In this document: in pieces, positions 1 to 7,163 of the stretch
How the letters are laid out: each line of letters begins with the position of its first letter
Numbering within the stretch: position 1 is the stretch's first letter
NCBI GenBank assembly: GCA_002319875.1
Contig: DCFS01000268.1
Location: 1 to 13,722, forward strand
DNA: 13,722 nt
Reading direction: 5' to 3'
Origin: Treponema sp. UBA1798
Lineage (GTDB): Bacteria > Spirochaetota > Spirochaetia > Treponematales > Treponemataceae
Made by a program: the position numbers and the translations under genes
Notes under the pieces: generated by a model
The model's database searches: none
Told to the model about the DNA's origin: nothing
What the model saw: the letters and a program-made list of their open reading frames with translations, nothing else

Positions 1-689
1 CGAGTGTTGTCAGGGCTTACAACGCCGCAGGCATAGATTTTATCCAGGGGTACGGGCTTACGGAAACATCACCGATAATAGCGCTTAACCCGAAGGAACA
101 TTTCAAGGTCGAGAGTGTCGGAAGAGATTTCAGCCCGTGGGAAGAAATGAAGATTATCAATGCAGGTGAAGACGGAATAGGAGAAGTGGCAATCCGGGGT
201 CCCATGGTTATGAAAGGCTATTATAATATGCCTGATGAAACGGCAAAGGTCTTTACGCCGGACGGTTTCTTAAAAACCGGAGATCTCGGCTGGATGGACA
301 GTGAACATTATCTGATGCTTGCCGGCCGTGCCAAGAACGTGATTGTGACTGAAGGCGGAAAAAATGTTTATCCTGAAGAAATCGAAGATGCTTTTCAGCT
401 TTACGACGATATCGAGCAGATAACGGTACAGCGGTATATTATAGATAAAGATGAAAAGTCTGAAGGGATAGAAGCGCTCGTCTATCCGGCTGACGGCATA
501 TATACGAGACTTCAGCTTGTCCGCGGCTCGCCTGCTGCCGATACAGTCATATTCAGGGAAATGAACAGCTATGTAGACAAAGTGAACCGTACGCTGCAGC
601 CTTATGCGAGAATCAGCAGGGTGACGATGCTGACGGAACCGCTGGAAATGACAACGACACGCAAGGTCAAGCGGAATTACCGGCGGTAA
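1..689 (+). CDS. AMP-forming long-chain acyl-CoA synthetase, C-terminal part (5' end outside window)
   Basis: The frame is open to the left edge, so only the C-terminal ~229 residues are present; the in-frame ATG at 147 is internal, not the start. Reading in from base 3, the product shows the adenylate-forming motif YGLTETSP, then GEVAIRGPMVMKGYY, the hinge region TGDLGWMD, and GRAKNVIVTEGGKNVYPEEIE, the classic C-terminal signature. It ends with TTTRKVKR, which holds the expected catalytic lysine. These are features of the ANL superfamily that activates fatty acids to acyl-AMP and then acyl-CoA, probably at the cytoplasmic face of the membrane. The GGKNVYPEEIE form favours long-chain acyl-CoA synthetases over acetyl-CoA synthetase. 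Substrate cannot be told from this part. The 61-bp gap to pyrF contains a promoter-like signal, so the two are probably separate transcripts. Confidence 0.9.
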   Translation, partial: SVVRAYNAAGIDFIQGYGLTETSPIIALNPKEHFKVESVGRDFSPWEEMKIINAGEDGIGEVAIRGPMVMKGYYNMPDETAKVFTPDGFLKTGDLGWMDSEHYLMLAGRAKNVIVTEGGKNVYPEEIEDAFQLYDDIEQITVQRYIIDKDEKSEGIEALVYPADGIYTRLQLVRGSPAADTVIFREMNSYVDKVNRTLQPYARISRVTMLTEPLEMTTTRKVKRNYRR

Positions 690-713
690 AAAGCGTGTGC
701 CGGTCTGATTTTA

Positions 714-743
714 CTTTTGCAAAAGCACGGTTTCTGTTATATT
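714..743 (+). promoter_or_regulatory. Candidate pyrF promoter with perfect palindrome
   Basis: A perfect 12-bp palindrome CTTTTGCAAAAG (714-725) covers a weak -35 (TTTGCA, 716-721). TATATT at 738-743 follows after 16 bp and ends only 7 nt before the pyrF ATG. The predicted transcription start would fall at or next to that ATG. Spacing is plausible but both hexamers are imperfect. Confidence 0.4.
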
Positions 744-750
744 TTTATAC

Positions 751-1680
751 ATGAAACATGCTATGCAAATTCTTCAGGAGGCTGCGCGCGATAACGGCCC
801 GCTGTGTATCGGCCTCGATACTGATCCTTCGTATCTGCCGTCTTCCGTATTGAAAGTATTCGATACGCCTGCCCAGGCAGTACTGGCGTATAACCGCGAG
901 CTGATAAAGCGTATTGCAGTTGATAAAAGCGCCTGCTGTTTTAAAATCCAGATAGCCTATTACGAAGCAATGGGCGTAGAGGGCCTTTCTGTATACAGGG
1001 ATACGCTGCGCTCTGTACGCGAATACGGGTTTCCTGCTATTGCTGATGTTAAACGGGGAGATATCGCTGCAACTGCGGAAGCGTATGCGAAGGCTCATTT
1101 TTCCGGTGATTTCGAAGCGGATATCGTTACCGTAAATCCGTATATGGGATTCGATACGCTTGCGCCTTTTACTGCTTACGGTGAACCTTCCCGCGGTAAA
1201 AAAGGCATATTTGTACTTCTCCGTACTTCCAATCCGGGTATGGCTGATATAGAACAGCAGGAACTTAAAAACGGCGGTCGTGTGCTGGACAGTGTCGGTG
1301 CTGAACTGGAGCGGCTGTCTGCCCGCTTTGAAAAATTGTATCCGGGGGAGTCCTGTTCGCCGGCCGGAGCCGTCGTAGGGTGTACCGAAGAAAGTGATGC
1401 ACGTGCTTTGCGCGATGCATATCCTGATATCTTTTTCCTGATACCCGGGTACGGGGCTCAGGGCGGTGCTGCCCGTATTGCGGCAACGCTGCTTGACAGA
1501 GCCGGAGGAACCGTGAATTCTTCACGGGGAATCCTGTGTGCATGGCAGAAAGACAGGGCAATTGAAAGGCAGCGTACAGAAGGTGTGCTTTGTCTGGCTG
1601 ATATACTGGAATCTGCACGCAAAGCTGCTGCTGCTGCTAAGGAAGATCTGTCTGATGCAAAGAAGGCTTTGGGATATTGA
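751..1680 (+). CDS. pyrF: Orotidine 5'-phosphate decarboxylase, type 2
   Basis: A cytoplasmic TIM-barrel enzyme that converts OMP to UMP, the last step of de novo pyrimidine synthesis. The N-terminus has CIGLDTDPSYLP and the active-site signature ADVKRGDIAATA, giving the D99-x-K101-x-x-D104 catalytic set. Later glycine-rich segments (VVGCTEE; IPGYGAQGG) match the phosphate-binding end of the barrel. At 309 aa it fits the longer type-2 family, not the ~230-aa type-1 enzymes. The C-terminus ends in an Ala/Lys-rich helix that includes five GCT codons in a row (1624-1638). No Shine-Dalgarno sequence precedes ATG 751 or the alternative ATG 763; a -10-like TATATT ends 7 nt upstream, so a leaderless mRNA is possible. 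It lies directly upstream of pyrKD, consistent with a small pyrimidine operon. Confidence 0.95.
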   Translation: MKHAMQILQEAARDNGPLCIGLDTDPSYLPSSVLKVFDTPAQAVLAYNRELIKRIAVDKSACCFKIQIAYYEAMGVEGLSVYRDTLRSVREYGFPAIADVKRGDIAATAEAYAKAHFSGDFEADIVTVNPYMGFDTLAPFTAYGEPSRGKKGIFVLLRTSNPGMADIEQQELKNGGRVLDSVGAELERLSARFEKLYPGESCSPAGAVVGCTEESDARALRDAYPDIFFLIPGYGAQGGAARIAATLLDRAGGTVNSSRGILCAWQKDRAIERQRTEGVLCLADILESARKAAAAAKEDLSDAKKALGY

Positions 1681-3485
1681 TTATGAATACAGTACGAAAT
1701 TGCAGTGGTGATACTGTTCCGGTCTATGCAACCGGGAGTGTTGTCGCCTGTGTATACGAACAGGGGGCCTGTCCCGAAGGTTCTGTATTTCTGCTGAAGC
1801 TGTTTGTCAGGTCTTCAGAGCGCTCTCTCCCGCTGCCCGGGCAGTTTTATATGCTTCGCCCGGCTAAAAGCGGAGTATTGCTTGGCCGTCCGGTAAGTGT
1901 GTTTCATTGTGAAAAAAAGACGGATAACGAAGATGGTTCTGTGTCAGCAGAACTTTCTTTCCTTATACTTGAGAAGGGAAAGGGGACTCACGAATTGTGC
2001 AGTCTTGATGCAGGCAGTACTGTCCAGATGCTCGGCCCGCTTGGCAATACGTTCCCTTTTCCCGAAAAGGGAACGAAAGTCTGTATAGCCGGCGGCGGCA
2101 TCGGCATAGCTCCGGTCGCCGGTTTTTCCGAATTGCTTGGTAACGGTTCCTATGATTTTTATGCAAGTTTTAAGAGCGGTTCATACGGACTGGAGCATAT
2201 AAAACCTGCGGAACTTGTCGTTACAACAGAAGATGGCAGCTGCGGAATGCGGGGGATGCTGAACGCCGCCCTCGATGCTGAAAAACTCCGCTCGGGTGGT
2301 TATAGTGCGGTATACGCTTGCGGACCTGCACCGATGCTTGTTTATATACAGACAATCTGCCGTAAGGCCGGGATTCCATGCTGGATAAGTATGGAATCCC
2401 GTATGGCCTGTGGTATGGGGGTATGCCTCGGTTGTATAATAACGACAACTGAGGGTAACCGCCGCTGCTGTAAAGACGGACCTGTTTTTGAAGCTTCAAA
2501 GGTCATATTCTCTGTTCCTGCCGCGCCACGTGTAAAACGGCCGCCTCTTTCGTGTGAGCCCGATCTTTCCGTTATCGTTGCGGGAGTCTGCTTCCGTAAT
2601 CCTGTTATTGCAGCTTCAGGTACATTCGGTTTCGGACGGGAATATGCTTCCGTGTTCGATGTGAACCTCCCCGGCGGAATCGCTTCCAAGGGGCTGACGC
2701 TTGAACCCAGGGAAGGTAATTCCGGTATCAGGTTATGGGAAACACCGTCCGGCCTTATGAATTCAATAGGGTTACAGAATCCGGGTATCCCTTATTTTAT
2801 CAGACATGAGCTGCCTGAGATGCTTAAACTTAAACCTGTAACGATTGCAAATCTTTCCGGTTCTACGCTTGAAACATATGTGGAGGGCGCAAAACTTCTT
2901 AACGAAACTGCCGTACCGGTGATAGAATTGAATATTTCATGTCCGAATGTTGCTGCCGGCGGAGCTGCCTGGGGACTGACCTGTGAAAACGCTCAGAGCG
3001 CAACGGCTGCCGTGCGTGCAGTGACAAACAAGCCGCTTATTGTAAAACTGACGCCGCAGGCTGGTGATGTGACCGCTGTGGCAATGGCCTGCCGTGAAGC
3101 AGGGGCCGATGCAATAAGTCTTTGCAATTCATTCCAGGGTGTTGCAATAGACATAGAAACCGGTCGCCCGGTATTTGACAAGGTAAAAGCCGGATTCGGC
3201 GGACCTGCGGTACGTCCCCTGTCGCTCAGACTCGTATACGAGCTTGTGGCTGCAATGAATCAGCTGCCGGAAAAAGACCGTATACCGGTCATCGGTATCG
3301 GTGGAATCACGACCTGGCAGGATGCAGTGGAATTCATTATGGCAGGCGCTGCGGCTGTAGAAGTCGGTACCGGTACGTTTGTAAATCCGTATTCCATGCA
3401 GGAGATAATCGGCGGTCTTGCCGTATTCATGAAGCGGAAAGGGTTCGCGTCGCTTGCTGAGATGCGTGGTATTGCGCAGTTGTAA
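1677..3485 (+). CDS. pyrKD: Fused dihydroorotate dehydrogenase B: PyrK electron-transfer domain + PyrD catalytic domain
   Basis: One 602-aa ORF carries two proteins that are normally separate. Residues ~15-280 are PyrK: LPGQFYML and GRPVS (FAD binding), AGGGIGIAP (nucleotide binding), and a [2Fe-2S] cysteine set C245-x4-C250-x2-C253 with C264/C265. Residues ~290-602 are class 1B PyrD: ASGTFGFG near 312, NSIGLQNPG, NISCPN with catalytic C422, LIVKLTP, and the FMN-phosphate site IPVIGIGG plus AAAVEVGTG. The enzyme oxidises dihydroorotate to orotate and passes electrons to NAD+; it is cytosolic. The start is either TTG 1677, overlapping the pyrF stop and preceded by AGAAGG about 10 nt upstream, or ATG 1683; both imply coupling to pyrF. 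No frameshift or internal stop separates the domains. Long hairpins lie within the PyrK part (see findings). Confidence 0.93.
   Translation: MIMNTVRNCSGDTVPVYATGSVVACVYEQGACPEGSVFLLKLFVRSSERSLPLPGQFYMLRPAKSGVLLGRPVSVFHCEKKTDNEDGSVSAELSFLILEKGKGTHELCSLDAGSTVQMLGPLGNTFPFPEKGTKVCIAGGGIGIAPVAGFSELLGNGSYDFYASFKSGSYGLEHIKPAELVVTTEDGSCGMRGMLNAALDAEKLRSGGYSAVYACGPAPMLVYIQTICRKAGIPCWISMESRMACGMGVCLGCIITTTEGNRRCCKDGPVFEASKVIFSVPAAPRVKRPPLSCEPDLSVIVAGVCFRNPVIAASGTFGFGREYASVFDVNLPGGIASKGLTLEPREGNSGIRLWETPSGLMNSIGLQNPGIPYFIRHELPEMLKLKPVTIANLSGSTLETYVEGAKLLNETAVPVIELNISCPNVAAGGAAWGLTCENAQSATAAVRAVTNKPLIVKLTPQAGDVTAVAMACREAGADAISLCNSFQGVAIDIETGRPVFDKVKAGFGGPAVRPLSLRLVYELVAAMNQLPEKDRIPVIGIGGITTWQDAVEFIMAGAAAVEVGTGTFVNPYSMQEIIGGLAVFMKRKGFASLAEMRGIAQL
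2050..2075 (+). repeat. Perfect 11-bp inverted repeat (hairpin) inside pyrKD
   Basis: Arms CGTTCCCTTTT (2050-2060) and AAAAGGGAACG (2065-2075) pair perfectly around a 4-nt CCCG loop. It lies in the PyrK domain coding for NTFPFPEKGTK. Confidence 0.85.
2369..2401 (+). repeat. Perfect 11-bp inverted repeat (hairpin) inside pyrKD
   Basis: Arms CGGGATTCCAT (2369-2379) and ATGGAATCCCG (2391-2401) pair perfectly around an 11-nt loop, just before the [2Fe-2S] cysteine codons. Confidence 0.85.
2426..2454 (+). repeat. 10-bp inverted repeat with one G-U pair inside pyrKD
   Basis: Arms CCTCGGTTGT (2426-2435) and ACAACTGAGG (2445-2454) around a 9-nt loop, with one G-U pair. It follows the preceding hairpin by 24 nt and lies over the Cys-cluster codons. 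Confidence 0.7.
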
Positions 3486-3604
3486 AGTAAAACAGGGTTC
3501 CTGCTCAGATTTTTTCTTGCGGAAATATCCGATACAGAGTAACATAACTATAAGAGTCGTCTGCAGAACTCATCTGATTTTTGCAGGTGTCTCATAATAT
3601 TGAT

Positions 3605-3609
3605 GGGAG
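3605..3609 (+). promoter_or_regulatory. Ribosome binding site fixing the S1-protein start
   Basis: GGGAG lies 8 nt before ATG 3618. The upstream in-frame TTG 3600 and ATG 3603 would place the start before or inside this site, so they are unlikely. Confidence 0.7.
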
Positions 3610-3617
3610 TACTTGTA

Positions 3618-4709
3618 ATGCATATGTTTGAACCAGGACAGCAGATAGAAACCGCTGTCGTTGCCATTTCTTCCGACTGCATTTTCCTTAATCTGAACGG
3701 AAAAACGGAGGGCGTTCTTGATCGTGCCGAACTGACTGATACAGAAGGGAAACTGACCGTAAAGGAAGGGGATGTCATCAAAGCTTATTATACCGGTACT
3801 GAAGATGGAGAAATCCGTTTTACAACAAAAATCAGCGGTGAAAAAGCCGATAAAACGATGCTCGAACAGGCTTTCAAAAACGGAATCCCGGTTGAAGGGC
3901 ATGTTGAAAAGGAAATTAAGGGCGGCTATGAAGTCAGAATAGGGACCAGCCGTGCATTCTGTCCATATTCGCAGATGGGATATAAAAAAAGAGACAGTGA
4001 GGAAACGTTTGTAGGAAAACATCTTACGTTTAAAATACAGGAATATGGGGCAGACGGCAGGAATATTCTCGTTTCAAACCGGGCCATACTTGAGGACGAA
4101 CATGCTGCCGGAATGGCGGAACTGCAGAAGGTTCTGAAAGAGGGCATGACCGTTACCGGTACGGTTACATCGATCCGGGATTACGGTGCCTTTGTAGACA
4201 TAAACGGTTTTGAAGCGCTGCTTCCTGTTTCGGAAATTTCCCTGGAGCGTGTCACAGACATCAATTCTGTGCTTAAAACAGGGCAGAAGATCAGTGTACA
4301 GATTATTAAGACAGACTGGATGCATGAACGTGTATCTGTCAGTATGAAGGCGCTGCTTACAGATCCCTGGGATTCTGCGTCTCAAAAGTATCTGCCGGGA
4401 TCGAAACATCAGGGTACAATTTCAAGACTGGACAATTTCGGTGTGTTCGTCAGCCTGGAACCGGGACTTGACGGTCTCGTGCATATTTCAGAACTGGATG
4501 GTATAGACAGGAATACGAATCTCCGCAAACTGTTTAAGCCCGGCACCGGAATGACTGTTGAAATAAAGGCTGTAGATACAGCGAAAAGGCGGATATCCCT
4601 GAAACCTACAACATCAATCGAGCAGGATAAAACAACCGAACAATATATGGAAGGTCAGCAGGATACGGACACCTATAATCCTTTTGCGGAGCTTTTGAGG
4701 AAAAAATAA
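3618..4709 (+). CDS. S1 RNA-binding protein with four S1 domains (S1-like)
   Basis: A 363-aa protein built almost entirely of S1/OB-fold repeats, at about residues 5-74, 93-161, 175-247 and 260-334. Repeats 3 and 4 are the clearest, with GTVTSIRDYGAFVDI...LLPVSEIS and GTISRLDNFGVFVSL...LVHISEL; repeats 1 and 2 are divergent. Such proteins bind single-stranded RNA on or near the ribosome. This is shorter than the six-repeat ribosomal protein S1 of E. coli and closer to the four-repeat proteins of other phyla, so it could be the organism's S1 or an S1 paralogue; the window cannot decide. The C-terminus is a short acidic/polar tail ending AELLRKK. Start chosen from the GGGAG site. The stop overlaps the next ATG (TAATG), implying translational coupling to the HD-domain gene. 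Confidence 0.85.
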   Translation: MHMFEPGQQIETAVVAISSDCIFLNLNGKTEGVLDRAELTDTEGKLTVKEGDVIKAYYTGTEDGEIRFTTKISGEKADKTMLEQAFKNGIPVEGHVEKEIKGGYEVRIGTSRAFCPYSQMGYKKRDSEETFVGKHLTFKIQEYGADGRNILVSNRAILEDEHAAGMAELQKVLKEGMTVTGTVTSIRDYGAFVDINGFEALLPVSEISLERVTDINSVLKTGQKISVQIIKTDWMHERVSVSMKALLTDPWDSASQKYLPGSKHQGTISRLDNFGVFVSLEPGLDGLVHISELDGIDRNTNLRKLFKPGTGMTVEIKAVDTAKRRISLKPTTSIEQDKTTEQYMEGQQDTDTYNPFAELLRKK

Positions 4710-5230
4710 TGACTGATGCACCGCTCATTCATGCAATGATCTGTTACGATGCAGGCGATCCGAAGCGCATACAGCATTTTCTGAAAGTTTATGAATTCGC
4801 TAAACTGATAGGAACCGGTGAAAGACTGGACGGGAGTATGCAGCATGTACTTGAGACAGCTGCAATTGTGCATGATATTGGCATCAGGTTGAGCGAACAG
4901 AAATACGGCAGCAGCAGCGGTAAATATCAGGAACAGGAGGGCCCTCCGGAGGCCCGGAAAATGCTTGCGGATCTGGGCTATCCTGAAGCCGTAATTACCC
5001 GTGTCTGTTATCTTGTGGGACATCATCATACTTATACCGGTATCAGCGGCAGCGATTACCGGATTTTGGTCGAGGCGGATTTCCTGGTAAATCTTTATGA
5101 AGACGGGGTAAATACTGAGGCTGTGCAGTCGGCTTATGAAAATATTTTCCGTACGGATACCGGAAAATGGCTGTGCAGGGAAATATACGGAATCATTAAA
5201 CCCTCCGCACGAATAAAAGGGACGCCCTGA
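4709..5230 (+). CDS. HD-domain phosphohydrolase (small, function unknown)
   Basis: A 173-aa cytosolic protein with the metal-binding HD-superfamily pattern: H23 in the first helix, H55-D56 in AAIVHDIG, the triplet H105-H107 in VGHHHTYTG, and D124 in VEADFLVN. This arrangement is typical of single-domain HD hydrolases that act on nucleotides or phosphate esters; the actual substrate is not visible. No synthetase or second domain is present, so it is not a RelA/SpoT protein. GAGGAAA about 8 nt upstream is a good ribosome binding site, and its ATG overlaps the stop of the S1-domain gene, so the two are almost certainly made together. That pairing suggests, without proving, a role linked to RNA or nucleotide turnover. 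Confidence 0.85.
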   Translation: MTDAPLIHAMICYDAGDPKRIQHFLKVYEFAKLIGTGERLDGSMQHVLETAAIVHDIGIRLSEQKYGSSSGKYQEQEGPPEARKMLADLGYPEAVITRVCYLVGHHHTYTGISGSDYRILVEADFLVNLYEDGVNTEAVQSAYENIFRTDTGKWLCREIYGIIKPSARIKGTP

Positions 5231-5237
5231 TTTTAAT

Positions 5238-5251
5238 TATCATGATATAAT
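5238..5251 (+). promoter_or_regulatory. Extended -10 element in a palindrome upstream of the RNA methyltransferase
   Basis: A perfect TATAAT (5246-5251) preceded by TGA forms an extended -10 (TGnTATAAT). It partly overlaps the palindrome TATCATGATA (5238-5247). No good -35 lies 17 bp upstream. This would give a leader of about 60 nt and is an alternative to the start-proximal promoter at 5285-5313. Confidence 0.4.
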
Positions 5252-5284
5252 CAGCATTTCTCTCTTACTTTTGTCATATTGTAT

Positions 5285-5313
5285 TTGAACAAATTCCGTA
5301 AAAGTGTTAAGTT
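5285..5313 (+). promoter_or_regulatory. Start-proximal promoter (possible leaderless transcript) of the RNA methyltransferase
   Basis: TTGAAC (5285-5290), 17 bp, then TAAGTT (5308-5313), followed by exactly 6 nt before ATG 5320. No Shine-Dalgarno sequence is present. The predicted transcription start coincides with the A of the ATG. Confidence 0.5.
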
Positions 5314-5319
5314 GTTATT

Positions 5320-6540
5320 ATGAATATACTTGTGGCACTTTGTGCCGTAGGAGCCGAAAAGGTTCTCGGTAATGAAATCAAGCAGCTGGGATATAAACTG
5401 ACCGACAATGCGCCGGGGCGCGTTATATTTACCGGAGACGATGATGCCCTTTTTCGGGCCAACCTCTGTCTGCGTACCGCTGACCGTGTTTATCTTCAGA
5501 TGGCTTCCTATAAAGCAGATAATTTCGACTCATTGTTTGACGGCGTTTATGCGGTACAATGGCAGGACTATTTTAAGAAGGATACCAGGGTTGTCGTTGA
5601 TAAAGTCCGGACATATAAAAGTAAACTGGATTCGGAACACAGTATCCAGGCAATGGTGCAGAAAGCCGTATATAAAAAACTGGGCGACGTATGGCATATG
5701 ACTACGCTGCCGGAGACCGGTGATGAAAGCGACATACGTGTTTATCTCGACGAAAATACGGTTCTGATTCTGCTTGATCTTTCAGGACTTCCGCTTCATA
5801 AACGGGGGTACAGGGCTGATACAGGTGTTGCTCCGCTGCGTGAAACGACAGCGGCTGTTATGCTTCAGATGATGATGTGGCGCCGGAAAACGCCGCTGCA
5901 TGATCCGTTCTGCGGATCCGGTACCATTGCAATAGAGGCCGCTTTGTACGCATATAATGTTGCTCCAGGGTTCGGCAGACGTTTTGCACTGGAAAGTCTG
6001 CCTGTCTTTGACAGGCAGCGTGCTGCAGAAATTAAAAAACAGGAAGCTGCGAAAATCCGGACTGATGTTGAAGTACGTATTACAGGGAGTGATATTGATC
6101 CGGCCGCGGTTGCCAGGGCAAAGAAAAATGCCGAATACGCATGTGTTACTGCCGGTCGTGCACTTCAGCTTATCGGAAATGACGCGCGTGTCCAGCGCCC
6201 GGATTTTGTGCAGTCTGATTTCCGTGATCTGAAGGCCCCCTACCCGGAGGGACTGCTGCTGTGTAATCCTCCATACGGGGAACGCCTTGGAGATGAAAAA
6301 ACTGTAGAGGCTCTGTACAAGGACATGAGCTGCCTGTTTACCGTGTTTCCCGGTTGGGAAATGGGGGTTATTACGTCGGACAGCAAATTCCAGGAGTGTA
6401 TAGGCCACTATGCTACGCTGCTGAAAGATCTGAAAGGTGGCAATCTTGATACCTGCTTTTACATATATAATGACAGTGCCCGGACAGGTCGTCATGAAAT
6501 ACATGCCGCACATAAAAACACAGAAAGGAAAGGAAAATAA
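5320..6540 (+). CDS. THUMP-domain class I RNA methyltransferase (RlmL/YpsC-like)
   Basis: A 406-aa SAM-dependent methyltransferase. The N-terminus MNILVALCAVGAEKVLGNEI is the canonical start of RlmL-type proteins, which fixes ATG 5320. A THUMP-like RNA-binding region spans roughly residues 45-155, and a Rossmann methyltransferase domain follows. D195PFCGSGT is the SAM-binding loop and N316PPYGERLG is the N-methylation catalytic motif, as in enzymes making m2G in 23S rRNA. It corresponds to the RlmL half of the fused E. coli RlmKL and lacks an RlmK-like C-terminal domain. The exact target base is inferred from family only. There is no ribosome binding site upstream. The gene ends in TAATG shared with the TetR gene. 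A perfect 9-bp hairpin lies at 5998-6018. Confidence 0.9.
   Translation: MNILVALCAVGAEKVLGNEIKQLGYKLTDNAPGRVIFTGDDDALFRANLCLRTADRVYLQMASYKADNFDSLFDGVYAVQWQDYFKKDTRVVVDKVRTYKSKLDSEHSIQAMVQKAVYKKLGDVWHMTTLPETGDESDIRVYLDENTVLILLDLSGLPLHKRGYRADTGVAPLRETTAAVMLQMMMWRRKTPLHDPFCGSGTIAIEAALYAYNVAPGFGRRFALESLPVFDRQRAAEIKKQEAAKIRTDVEVRITGSDIDPAAVARAKKNAEYACVTAGRALQLIGNDARVQRPDFVQSDFRDLKAPYPEGLLLCNPPYGERLGDEKTVEALYKDMSCLFTVFPGWEMGVITSDSKFQECIGHYATLLKDLKGGNLDTCFYIYNDSARTGRHEIHAAHKNTERKGK
5998..6018 (+). repeat. Perfect 9-bp inverted repeat inside the RNA methyltransferase gene
   Basis: Arms CTGCCTGTC (5998-6006) and GACAGGCAG (6010-6018) around a TTT loop. Confidence 0.8.
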
Positions 6541-7163
6541 TGGCAATCATTGTAGAACACGACAAACGGAAACGCGAAATACTTGCCAGGGCACTCGATG
6601 TATTTACTGAAGAAGGGTACGAGGACGTTACGTTTCAGAAGATAGCGGACCGGTGCGGTATAACGCGTACGACATTATATATTTATTTCAAAAACAAGCA
6701 CGATATTTTTCTGTGGAGCATAAAGCAGCTGACGTCCGGACTTGAAAAAGACCTCCTTGCACTTATTTCGGATACGGGTCTTTCTGCTACTGAATGTCTG
6801 CGCAGTATGCTGATGAAGATTCTGGACGGCTGTGAGGCAAACAAACAGCTTTTTGCGGTTATCCTGGTTTATCTGATGCAGATAAAGAAATCCGGTGTCG
6901 ATCCTCAGGAGCGTGTTCGCCGGCGTGTTCTGCACCTGCGCCATTTACTGAGCACCGTATTTATCCGCGGAATGCATGACGGTGAATTCAAAAAGATAAA
7001 AGTAAAGGAAACAAATGAACTGTTTTACAGTCTTATTGAATCGGCAATATTCCGGCTGGCCGTCCTTAATCAGGACAGCCTGTCAGAAACGCGCGATATA
7101 TTGAATCTTGCAATCAGTGAACTGCTTGCAGATAAAACGGTTAACCCTGCAGCATCTGATTAA
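6540..7163 (+). CDS. TetR/AcrR-family transcriptional regulator
   Basis: A 207-aa DNA-binding protein. The N-terminal TetR_N domain runs from about residue 9 to 60, with the helix-turn-helix at 31-50: TFQKIADRCGITRTTLYIYF, followed by KNKHDIFLW. The rest is an all-helical ligand-binding and dimerisation domain too divergent to predict an inducer. ATG 6540 overlaps the methyltransferase stop (TAATG) and is preceded by the purine-rich GGAAAGGAAA, so translation is coupled. The gene's 3' end overlaps the convergent VOC gene by 23 bp. A likely target is its own operon or a neighbour such as the VOC gene; this is inference. A perfect 8-bp hairpin lies at 6868-6886. Confidence 0.92.
   Translation: MAIIVEHDKRKREILARALDVFTEEGYEDVTFQKIADRCGITRTTLYIYFKNKHDIFLWSIKQLTSGLEKDLLALISDTGLSATECLRSMLMKILDGCEANKQLFAVILVYLMQIKKSGVDPQERVRRRVLHLRHLLSTVFIRGMHDGEFKKIKVKETNELFYSLIESAIFRLAVLNQDSLSETRDILNLAISELLADKTVNPAASD
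6868..6886 (+). repeat. Perfect 8-bp inverted repeat inside the TetR gene
   Basis: Arms TTTATCTG (6868-6875) and CAGATAAA (6879-6886) around an ATG loop. One repeat of this length could arise by chance in this window. Confidence 0.7.

Noticed and set aside
1833..1844. 12-bp palindrome CTGCCCGGGCAG and other zero-loop palindromes (for example 2487-2500, 5138-5149, 9695-9708)
   Set aside because: Self-complementary palindromes of 12-14 bp need only 6-7 matching positions, so a few are expected by chance, and these lie inside coding sequence.
3491..3515. Possible terminator after pyrKD
   Set aside because: CAGG-GTT-CCTG followed by a run of Ts has only a 4-bp stem with T-tract set 6 nt away; too weak to call.
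5782..6546. 254-codon ORF on the minus strand
   Set aside because: It is antisense to the RNA methyltransferase, whose frame carries clear catalytic motifs. The translation has no recognisable domain and no ribosome binding site was noted.
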